Assembly (NCBI GenBank): GCA_937862595.1
Contig: CALMFL010000063.1
Span: 1 to 6,013 of the forward strand
Direction of reading: 5' to 3'
DNA length: 6,013 nt
Source of the DNA: an uncultured Fidelibacterota bacterium
GTDB taxonomy: Bacteria; Fidelibacterota; Fidelibacteria; Fidelibacterales; Fidelibacteraceae
Every line of letters begins with the position of its first letter. Position 1 is the first letter of the stretch. The position numbers were made by a program, and so were the translations under genes. Positions 1 to 6,013 of the stretch are shown one piece after another. Under the pieces are notes generated by a model. It did no database searches, was not told the DNA's origin, and saw nothing but the letters and a program-made list of their open reading frames with translations.

Positions 1-609
1 GCCGTGAAGATCAACGAGGAGCGCTTCCTGGGCTTTGTCAGCGATGTCACCGAAAAGGAACGCGACCGAAGACGCATCGACCGGCTCGGCAAGATCATTG
101 AATCTTCGCTGAACGAGATCTATATTTTCGACCCCCTGACCCTGAAGATCCTTGAAGCGAATAAATCCGCCCTGGACCATACGGGCTATTCGCGGGATGA
201 GATCCTTCAGCTGACGCTGCCGGACCTGAAAACGGATATAAGCCGCGCCGAGTTCGACGCGATGATCCGGCCCCTGAAAGAAAACCTTCGGGACCATATC
301 GTCTTTGAAGCCCGGCATTACCGAAAAGACAAGACTTTCTATGAGGTTGAGGTGCATCTTCAGCTCATTGACTATGAAAACGAACGGCTTTTCACCGCCA
401 TCGTGCTGGATATCAGCGAACGAAAAAAGGCCGAGAACGAATTAAAAGCACTGAAAAACGACCTTGAAAAACAGGTGGAAGAAAAGACAAAAGAGCTCCG
501 GGAGCGCGTGGCCGAACTGGAACATTTTCATCAGGTGACGGTCGAACGCGAATTGCGCATGAAAGAATTAAGCGATGAACTGAAAGCATTAAAGGCACGG
601 TTAACATGA
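1..609 (+). CDS. PAS-domain sensor protein, kinase-less C-terminal part (5' end outside window)
   Basis: This is the 3' end of a longer gene. The frame is open at base 1, and the first residues (FVSDVTEKERDRR) look like the last strand and exit motif of a preceding PAS domain, so the GTG at 4 is probably not the real start. Numbering from that GTG, a complete PAS domain covers about residues 31-139, with the typical N-terminal helix (IIESSLNEIYIFD), the GYSRDEIL segment and the closing DISERKKAE exit. Residues 140-201 are a Lys/Glu-rich coiled coil (ELKALKNDLEKQVEEKTKEL, then FHQVTVERELRMKEL). The protein stops there, with no H-box or ATPase domain. This ending is familiar from multi-PAS proteins encoded beside histidine kinases. 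It probably acts as a sensory partner, perhaps of the next gene product, whose start overlaps its stop as ATGA. The upstream part could hold more PAS domains or a membrane sensor; the ligand is unknown. Confidence 0.85.
   Translation, partial: AVKINEERFLGFVSDVTEKERDRRRIDRLGKIIESSLNEIYIFDPLTLKILEANKSALDHTGYSRDEILQLTLPDLKTDISRAEFDAMIRPLKENLRDHIVFEARHYRKDKTFYEVEVHLQLIDYENERLFTAIVLDISERKKAENELKALKNDLEKQVEEKTKELRERVAELEHFHQVTVERELRMKELSDELKALKARLT
591..609 (+). promoter_or_regulatory. Weak ribosome binding site and ATGA stop-start overlap
   Basis: The stop TGA (607-609) of the PAS protein and the ATG (606-608) of the membrane kinase share four bases (ATGA). An AAAGG at 591-595 lies 10 nt before the ATG and is only a fair Shine-Dalgarno match. 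This supports the choice of start and suggests translational coupling by re-initiation, which would tie the amounts of the two proteins together. Confidence 0.7.
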
Positions 610-3218
610 CAGAAGCCGGCACGACCAAGTCCCTCCGTCTGCTCCTGATCGCCTTCGCTGTGTTTTGCGGGCTTTGTCCGGCGCTGCCGGCGGAAACGGT
701 CCCGCAGCGCAATACGATCACCGTCGCGGCGGAACCCGATTATCCTCCCTACAGTTTTGTCGGCAAAGACGGCAAAGCCGCCGGCTTTTCCATCGACCTT
801 TTCCGCGCCGCCGCCGCCGCGGCGGGACTTGAGCCGGAGATCCGGGTCGGCGTCTGGGAACGGATCAAACAGGACCTGGCCGAAGGGAAGATCGACGCTC
901 TGCCGCTTGTCGGACGCACGCCGGAGCGTGAAGCGTACTATGATTTCACGATGCCCTACCTTTCCCTGCACGGCGCCATCTTTGTAAAAAAAGGAAGGAA
1001 GGACATTCAATCGCTGGGCGATCTTAAAGATAAAAGCCTTGCCGTCATGAAAGGCGACAACGCCGAAGAATTCGCCCGAAGAGAAAAGATCTCAGACCGT
1101 ATTTACGCAACGCATACCTTTGAAGAAGCTTTCCAGGCGTTATCAAAGGGCGAATACGACGCCGTGATCACCCAGCGGATCATGGGCATCGAACTGCTGA
1201 AAAGAACGCGGATCCGCAACGTTATTCCCCTGGGCCTTTCCTTGCCGGAATTCCGCCAGGATTTCTGTTTCGCGGTAAAAAAAGGGGATGACGAACTGCT
1301 GGCGCGCCTGAACGAAGGACTTTCCATCGTCATCGCGAACGACACTTACGAAACGCTGCGTTACCGCTGGTTCGGCCCCGGCGAGGGCGGGAAACTCAGT
1401 CCGGCGGATATCTTCTTTTTTTCCCTGAAGATCATCCTTCCGTTCATCATTTTCATGGGCATGGCCATGATCCTGATCCTGCGCCGGGAAGTGAGATCCC
1501 GGACCCTTGAACTTCAGCGCGAGATCCGCGACCACAAGAACACGCTGGAATCGCTTCATAAACAAAATCTCCTGCTCGGCGAGATGGAAAAGGTCACCGG
1601 GATCGGCGGATGGGAATACGACGTAAAAAGCAAACGCGTCTTCTGGACGGACGGCGCCTATACCCTTCACGGCGTTTCCAAAGAGAATTATAATCCTTCG
1701 GAATACGGCAGCGACATCTCCTTTTTTCTTCCGGAGGACCAGAAGATCCTGGACAAAGCCTTTCAAAAAACCTTGAAAACCGGGGAGCCCTACCGTCTTG
1801 AGCTCCGCCTGAAAACCGCCGACGGGAGCGATAAGTGGGTTCGGACCAGCGGTCATGCGGAAAAGGTAAAAGGAAATATCACCCGGCTGTACGGGAATAT
1901 CGCAGACATTACGGAATCCAAAATTATTCATGACGATTTGGAGATGCGGGAGAAACAGAACCGGCTTTTGTTGAATTCGACGGCAGAGGGCATTTACGGG
2001 ATCGACACGGAGGGCCGCTGCACCTTCTGCAATGACGCTGCGCTCCGCATGCTCGGCTATAAACGGGAAACGGATGTGACCGGCAAGAACATGCACGACC
2101 TGATCCATCACAGCCATCCCGACGGATCGCCTTTCCCGATAGAATCCTGCAGGATCTTCCTCGCTTTCAAAAAAGGCATGGAAACGCATACCGAAGATGA
2201 GGTGCTCTGGCGGGCGGACGGGACCGCGTTCCCGGCTGAGTATTTTTCCCATCCCATTATTGTAAAGGACACGGTGAGCGGAGCGGTCGTCACCTTCCGG
2301 GATATCAGCGAGCGGAAAAAAGCCCGGGAAGAGCTGATCAAATTGAAGGAAAACCTGGAATCGCAGGTAGCGGGGCGGACCGCGGAGCTTCAGGAAAAGG
2401 TCCTGACCCTGGACAAAAGCCAGAAGGCCATGCTGTTCATGATCGAAGACCTGAATCAGATCACCACGGAATTGAAAACGGAACGGAGCAAGCTTGAGAT
2501 CTCGAACCGGGAACTGGAAGCCTTCACCTATTCCGTTTCCCACGACCTGCGCGCCCCCTTGCGGGCGATCGACGGTTTTTCTCAGTTCCTGTCCGAAGAT
2601 CATGCCGGCAGGCTGGATCAGGAGGGACTGCGGCTGCTGAACGTCATCCGGAGCAACACGGCGAAAATGGACCAGCTGATCGCGGACCTGCTGAATCTTT
2701 CCCGCATTTCGCGCAGCGATATGAAGATCGCAGAGACCGATATGCGGGCGATCGTGGATTCCCTTTTGCTTGATATCGTACCGCCGGAGATCAAAGAACA
2801 ATTTGACATTAAGGTCCAGGCGCTGTCCCCTGCCCCCTGCGACGCCGCCCTGATCAAGCAAGTCTGGCAGAACCTGATCGACAACGCCTTCAAGTACAGC
2901 GCCCGGTCCGAAACGAAACGCATCGAGATCGGCGCCGAAGAAAATGAAACCGAACGGATATATTATATCCGGGACCACGGCGCCGGCTTTGATCCGAACT
3001 ACACACACAAGCTTTTCGGGGTGTTTCAGCGGCTGCACCGGGAAGATGATTTCAAAGGCACCGGTATCGGACTGGCTATCGTACAGCGCATCGTTCACCG
3101 CCACGGCGGAAGGGTGTGGGCGGAAGGTGAAGAAGAGAAGGGCGCCTGTTTTTACTTTTCCCTGCCGCGGAAAGCGCATCATGAAAATAAAGGAATGAAA
3201 AATGAAAGAAACGAATGA
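606..3218 (+). CDS. Membrane sensor histidine kinase: solute-binding domain-TM-PAS-PAS-HisKA-HATPase
   Basis: An 870-residue transmembrane kinase that probably senses a periplasmic small molecule. Residues 1-29 are a signal peptide (K8, R11, hydrophobic LLLIAFAVF, likely cut after ALPA at 29); there is no credible lipobox. Residues about 36-258 form a family-3 solute-binding (Venus flytrap) domain, with the start VAAEPDYPPYSF and the signature GRTPER (R108, the usual ligand-carboxylate arginine). One membrane span follows at 269-292, then a short coiled coil. PAS domains lie at about 325-438 and 450-570, the second ending FRDISERKKA. A signalling helix leads to the H-box SVSHDLRAPLRAI (H646). 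The ATPase domain has the N-box (N756, N760), G1 DHGAGF (D790) and G2 GTGIGLAI (818-825), so it looks active. The HDLRAPLR class and the Rcp1-like regulator next door resemble bacteriophytochrome-type systems, but no photosensory domain is present. The exact ligand cannot be read from sequence. Confidence 0.95.
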   Translation: MTEAGTTKSLRLLLIAFAVFCGLCPALPAETVPQRNTITVAAEPDYPPYSFVGKDGKAAGFSIDLFRAAAAAAGLEPEIRVGVWERIKQDLAEGKIDALPLVGRTPEREAYYDFTMPYLSLHGAIFVKKGRKDIQSLGDLKDKSLAVMKGDNAEEFARREKISDRIYATHTFEEAFQALSKGEYDAVITQRIMGIELLKRTRIRNVIPLGLSLPEFRQDFCFAVKKGDDELLARLNEGLSIVIANDTYETLRYRWFGPGEGGKLSPADIFFFSLKIILPFIIFMGMAMILILRREVRSRTLELQREIRDHKNTLESLHKQNLLLGEMEKVTGIGGWEYDVKSKRVFWTDGAYTLHGVSKENYNPSEYGSDISFFLPEDQKILDKAFQKTLKTGEPYRLELRLKTADGSDKWVRTSGHAEKVKGNITRLYGNIADITESKIIHDDLEMREKQNRLLLNSTAEGIYGIDTEGRCTFCNDAALRMLGYKRETDVTGKNMHDLIHHSHPDGSPFPIESCRIFLAFKKGMETHTEDEVLWRADGTAFPAEYFSHPIIVKDTVSGAVVTFRDISERKKAREELIKLKENLESQVAGRTAELQEKVLTLDKSQKAMLFMIEDLNQITTELKTERSKLEISNRELEAFTYSVSHDLRAPLRAIDGFSQFLSEDHAGRLDQEGLRLLNVIRSNTAKMDQLIADLLNLSRISRSDMKIAETDMRAIVDSLLLDIVPPEIKEQFDIKVQALSPAPCDAALIKQVWQNLIDNAFKYSARSETKRIEIGAEENETERIYYIRDHGAGFDPNYTHKLFGVFQRLHREDDFKGTGIGLAIVQRIVHRHGGRVWAEGEEEKGACFYFSLPRKAHHENKGMKNERNE
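3191..3204 (+). promoter_or_regulatory. Ribosome binding site of the Rcp1-like regulator, inside the upstream gene
   Basis: AGGA at 3191-3194 stands 7 nt before the ATG at 3202. Both lie inside the last codons of the kinase gene, which ends at 3218 in another frame, giving a 17-bp overlap. The spacing is good and decides the start, over the nearby ATGs at 3181 and 3195, which are in the kinase frame. Confidence 0.75.
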
Positions 3219-3639
3219 AGTCGAGATCCTGATCGTGGAGGACAACCCGAACGACGCCGAAATGGCCTTGCGGGCGCTTAAAAAGAACAATCTTACCAAC
3301 AGCGTGCTGGTCGTCAGGGACGGCGCCGAAGCGCTCGATTTCCTCTTTTCGCGCGGCACCTATTCCGGGCGGCCGAACGTTCGTCCCCGTATCGTTCTGC
3401 TGGACCTGAAACTGCCGAAGGTCGACGGACTGGAGGTCCTTCGGGAGATCAAAAGCAATCCGGAAACCAAGATCATTCCCGTCATTGTGCTGACTTCCTC
3501 CCGCGAGGAGACCGATATTGTGAAAAGCTATCAGCTGGGCGTGAACAGCTATATCGTTAAACCCGTCGACTTCGACAAGTTTGTCGAAGCGGTGCATGAG
3601 CTTGGCCTGTACTGGCTGTTGCTGAATGAACTTCCGTAA
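3202..3639 (+). CDS. Single-domain response regulator, Rcp1-like
   Basis: A 145-residue stand-alone receiver with no output domain. The catalytic set is complete: acidic pair E13/D14, phospho-acceptor D68 (in VLLDLKLPKVDG), T98 (in IVLTSS), the switch aromatic Y117 and K120 (in SYIVKPVDF). The long beta3 approach (residues 47-63) and the C-terminal GLYWLLLNELP are typical of the Rcp1 family, regulators first known as partners of cyanobacterial phytochrome kinases and common beside HDLRAPLR-type kinases. The gene overlaps the membrane kinase by 17 bp, so that kinase is the most likely phosphodonor (inference). With no effector domain, it must act through protein contact, as a phosphate shuttle or as a phosphate sink. 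The N-terminal receiver of the next protein is not its close copy, as it has a KE rather than KP motif. Confidence 0.95.
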   Translation: MKETNEVEILIVEDNPNDAEMALRALKKNNLTNSVLVVRDGAEALDFLFSRGTYSGRPNVRPRIVLLDLKLPKVDGLEVLREIKSNPETKIIPVIVLTSSREETDIVKSYQLGVNSYIVKPVDFDKFVEAVHELGLYWLLLNELP

Positions 3640-3650
3640 TATTTTTTATC

Positions 3651-3668
3651 AGAAGGAATGTCCAGATG
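3651..3668 (+). promoter_or_regulatory. Ribosome binding site of the hybrid kinase
   Basis: AGAAGGA at 3651-3657 lies 8 nt before the ATG at 3666, in the 26-bp gap after the regulator stop (3637-3639). The gap is T-rich on its left side but has no hairpin, so it shows neither a terminator nor a clear promoter. The ATG at 3658 is out of frame and meets a stop after three codons. Confidence 0.75.
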
Positions 3669-5975
3669 AAATCCGACCCCATTCTTAATATCCTCTTCGT
3701 CGAGGACCTGCCGACCGACGTTGAACTCGCCCAACGCGAACTGCGGAAAGAGAAGATCGAATTCTCTCCCCGTGTCGTGGATACCGAGAAAGCCTTCCGG
3801 GCCGCCCTTGACAAGCTCGAACCCGACATCGTGATCTCCGATTATTCCATGCCGTCCTTTGACGGCATGAGCGCCCTGAAGATTGCGCGCGAGCAGTCGC
3901 AGAACCTTCCTTTTATTATGCTTACGGGATCGATCAACGAGGAAACCGCCGTCGCGTGCATGAAGGCCGGGGCGAACGACTACGTGCTGAAAGAGCAGAT
4001 CAAGCGCCTGCCGTTCGCGGTCAGGGAAGCGATCCAGCGGGATCAGGCACGTCTTGAAAAGGAGGAGATGGAGAATTCACTGCGTGAAAGCGAGGCGCGT
4101 TTCAAGAATATCATGGCCTCCATGCAGGATATCGTATTCACCCTGGACCGCGAACAGCGGCACACCGGCGTCTACGGCCCCTGGATCGAACAGCAGGGGT
4201 TAACGCCCGACCATTTTCTGGGAAAGACCGCACGCGACATGATGAGCAAAGAAGAAGCCCTGATCCATGAAAAAGCCAACGAACAGGCCCTGAAGGGCGA
4301 TTTCGTCATCTACGAATGGTCCTTATCCGCCGGCGACAGCACACAATACTTCCAAACCTCCCTTTCCCCGATCATCGACGACCGGGGCGCCGTGGAAGGC
4401 CTTGTGGGCATCGGGCGGAATATCAGCGACCTCAAACAGGCCGGAGAGCGGCTGAAACTGCTGTCCCATTCCGTGGAGCAAAGTCCTGCCAGCACCGTGA
4501 TCACGGATATCAACGGAACGATCGAATATGTGAACGCCGCCTTTTGCAAACACACCGGCTACACCCAGGAGGAAGTGATCGGAAAGACCCCCCATATCCT
4601 GAATTCCGCCTATCATCCCGATTCCTTCTTCAAAGACATGTGGGACACGATCCTGGCCGGGAAGGACTGGCGAAATGAGGTCAGGAACAAAAAGAAGAAC
4701 GGCGACTATTTCTGGGAAGACGTCATCGTTTCCTCAATCCTGAACGACAGGAACGAGATCAATCACTTCATTTCGATCCGCGAGGATATCACCGAAGCAA
4801 AAAAAATGACCGACGCCCTGGTGGCCGAAAAAGAAAAGGCCGAAATGAGCGACAAACTGAAATCGGTTTTCCTGGCCAACATGAGCCATGAGATCCGCAC
4901 GCCGATGAACGGCATCATGGGCTTCATCGACCTGCTGCAGAAGCAGGACCTGACCCCCGATGTCCGCACGAACTACCTTGCCATTATCCGGAAAAGCAGC
5001 ACCCGTCTGCTGAACACCCTGAACGATATCATCGAGATATCCAAGATCGAAGCGGGCCAGGTCGACCTGAATCCGAAAGAATTCCATCTCACGGAGGTAC
5101 TGCAGCACTTCTATGATTTCCATAAGTTGGAAGGCAAGAACAAGGGACTTGCGTTTCAGCTCAGGACGGCGTTCACCGAGGAAAACGACCTGATCGTGAC
5201 CGACAGGCACAAGCTTGAATCCATTCTCGACAATTTCATCAAGAACGCCGTGAAATTCACGTCGCAGGGTTCCATTGAGATCGGAGCTAAGGCGGAAAAA
5301 GAAACCCTGGTCTTATATGTGCGTGACAGCGGCATCGGCATTCCCGCCGACCGCCTGGAATCCATTTTTGAACGTTTTGTCCAGGCAGACCTCACCGTCA
5401 CCAAAGGGTACGAGGGTTCGGGACTGGGGCTGGCGATCTGCAAGGCTTATTCGGAAATGCTCGGGGGAACGCTGCGGGTCGAATCGCAGCCCGGAGAGGG
5501 CTCCGTTTTTTCCCTCCTGCTCCCGCTTGAGATCATGAAACAACCCGATGCCGCGGCGGGAAGCCGGACGCCCAAAGAGCGCCCTTCCGACAGGCCCTTC
5601 GACGGACTTGACATCCTGATCGCGGAAGACGACGTTTCGTCGGTCTTTTACCTGAAAGCCCTGCTTGAAGACCAGTGCAAAACGATCCGGGTCGCCGTCA
5701 ACGGGACCGAGGCGGTCGCCCAGGTCCAAAACGCACCGGAGATCGACCTCGTCCTGATGGATGTCAAGATGCCGGAGATGGATGGGTTCACGGCAACCCG
5801 GAAGATCCGGGAATTCAACCGGGACGTGCTCATTATCGCCCAGACGGCCTATGCGATGGAAGGCGACAGCCAAAAGGCGCTGGACGCCGGCTGCGACGGC
5901 TATATTGCCAAGCCCGTGCGCGAGGAAGAGCTTTTTAGGGTCGCCGGGGACTTATTGAAAGAAAAGAACCGATAA
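3666..5975 (+). CDS. Soluble hybrid histidine kinase: REC-PAS-PAS-HisKA-HATPase-REC
   Basis: A 769-residue cytoplasmic hybrid kinase with no signal peptide or membrane span. The N-terminal receiver (about 8-125) has E13/D14, acceptor D59 (VISDYSMPSFDG), T87 and K109, the last in a KE rather than the usual KP context. A charged helix joins it to PAS 1 (about 139-260, exit RNISDLKQ). PAS 2 (about 263-380) has the widespread form ITDINGTIEYVNAAF, with the exit REDITEAKK. HisKA carries the H-box NMSHEIRTPMNGI (H408, with E409 and T412 of the ExxT phosphatase motif). The ATPase has N523/N527, G1 DSGIGI (D554) and G2 GSGLGLAI (584-591). The C-terminal receiver (about 649-765) has E654/D655/D656, acceptor D699 (LMDVKMPEMDG), T727 and K749. 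All catalytic residues look intact. Such hybrids normally pass phosphate from the C-terminal receiver to an HPt protein; none is encoded here. The N-terminal receiver may let another kinase, such as the membrane kinase upstream, control it (inference). Confidence 0.95.
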   Translation: MKSDPILNILFVEDLPTDVELAQRELRKEKIEFSPRVVDTEKAFRAALDKLEPDIVISDYSMPSFDGMSALKIAREQSQNLPFIMLTGSINEETAVACMKAGANDYVLKEQIKRLPFAVREAIQRDQARLEKEEMENSLRESEARFKNIMASMQDIVFTLDREQRHTGVYGPWIEQQGLTPDHFLGKTARDMMSKEEALIHEKANEQALKGDFVIYEWSLSAGDSTQYFQTSLSPIIDDRGAVEGLVGIGRNISDLKQAGERLKLLSHSVEQSPASTVITDINGTIEYVNAAFCKHTGYTQEEVIGKTPHILNSAYHPDSFFKDMWDTILAGKDWRNEVRNKKKNGDYFWEDVIVSSILNDRNEINHFISIREDITEAKKMTDALVAEKEKAEMSDKLKSVFLANMSHEIRTPMNGIMGFIDLLQKQDLTPDVRTNYLAIIRKSSTRLLNTLNDIIEISKIEAGQVDLNPKEFHLTEVLQHFYDFHKLEGKNKGLAFQLRTAFTEENDLIVTDRHKLESILDNFIKNAVKFTSQGSIEIGAKAEKETLVLYVRDSGIGIPADRLESIFERFVQADLTVTKGYEGSGLGLAICKAYSEMLGGTLRVESQPGEGSVFSLLLPLEIMKQPDAAAGSRTPKERPSDRPFDGLDILIAEDDVSSVFYLKALLEDQCKTIRVAVNGTEAVAQVQNAPEIDLVLMDVKMPEMDGFTATRKIREFNRDVLIIAQTAYAMEGDSQKALDAGCDGYIAKPVREEELFRVAGDLLKEKNR
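4059..4070 (+). promoter_or_regulatory. Strong Shine-Dalgarno-like site with in-frame ATG inside the hybrid kinase
   Basis: AAGGAGG at 4059-4065 is followed after only 2 nt by an in-frame ATG (4068, residue 135), exactly in the linker between the N-terminal receiver and PAS 1. The match is better than at the annotated start, but the spacing is shorter than the usual 5-9 nt. It also lies in Glu/Lys codons that produce such strings by chance, so real initiation is doubtful. Confidence 0.25.
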
Positions 5976-6013
5976 ACCGGAAAAAAGAGCGAAAGCCTCC
6001 GAAGCCCGGGACG
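5976..6013 (+). other. Short 3' flank with no gene or terminator seen
   Basis: The 38 bases after the hybrid kinase stop are purine-rich and then GC-rich. They contain no ATG, no convincing hairpin and no T-run, so the operon may continue to the right. Confidence 0.5.

Noticed and set aside
4..6. GTG at base 4 as the true start of the first gene
   Set aside because: The residues just after it match the end of a PAS domain, the frame is open to the window edge, and no ribosome binding site can be seen, so the gene is taken as 5'-partial.
804..825. GCC/GCG codon run with a 12-bp palindrome (CCGCCGCGGCGG, 814-825)
   Set aside because: It encodes six alanines in a helix of the solute-binding domain. 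The GC-rich run explains the palindrome, and nothing suggests a regulatory role.
2955..2971. Perfect 8-bp inverted repeat with a 1-nt centre (CGGATATA-T-TATATCCG)
   Set aside because: It looks operator-like but lies inside kinase codons for ERIYYIRD, just before the G1 box, far from any gene start. It is probably chance from Tyr/Ile codons.
1143..3359. A 738-codon open frame on the minus strand across the membrane kinase gene
   Set aside because: Its codons are exact reverse complements of the kinase codons over most of its length, so it stays open because TTA, CTA and TCA codons are rare there. The translation shows no known domain, and the plus-strand frame has a full set of kinase motifs.
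3658..3669. Three-codon mini-frame ATG-TCC-AGA-TGA overlapping the hybrid kinase start
   Set aside because: The AGAAGGA site directly abuts its ATG (0-nt spacing) but is well placed (8 nt) for the ATG at 3666. The mini-frame is most likely accidental.
5313..5873. Minus-strand open frame of 186 codons inside the hybrid kinase
   Set aside because: Same codon-phase effect as the larger antisense frame. It lies over the ATPase and C-terminal receiver, whose motifs are clearly on the plus strand.

Overview
The window (about 55% G+C, estimated by eye) is filled by four same-strand genes for bacterial two-component signalling. They are packed as one operon: a 4-bp ATGA overlap, then a 17-bp overlap, then a 26-bp gap. 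No promoter is visible before the first gene, whose coding frame is open at the left edge, and no terminator is visible in the 38 bases after the last stop. Both transcript ends therefore probably lie outside the window.

Layout. (1) 1-609: the 3' end of a PAS-domain sensor protein that ends in a coiled coil with no kinase domain. (2) 606-3218: a membrane histidine kinase with signal peptide, periplasmic family-3 solute-binding domain, one membrane span, two PAS domains, and a HisKA/HATPase core of the HDLRAPLR (bacteriophytochrome-like) type. (3) 3202-3639: a single-domain response regulator of the Rcp1-like type often found beside such kinases. (4) 3666-5975: a soluble hybrid kinase, REC-PAS-PAS-HisKA-HATPase-REC.

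How they may work together (inference). The membrane kinase senses a small periplasmic solute and signals to the Rcp1-like regulator. The hybrid kinase takes input at its N-terminal receiver and PAS domains and autophosphorylates. It then passes phosphate to its C-terminal receiver, which normally needs an HPt protein to continue the relay. No HPt, DNA-binding, GGDEF/EAL or other output domain is present, so the outputs are in flanking DNA or elsewhere in the genome.

Organism. The exported solute-binding sensor domain, the many PAS domains and the Rcp1-type regulator suggest an environmental Gram-negative bacterium with a large signalling repertoire, such as Desulfobacterota or Bacteroidota-like lineages. 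The sequence alone does not fix the taxon. I see no mobile element, CRISPR array, tRNA or rRNA. The individual families are well known; the interest lies in the combination and in some sequence-level details.
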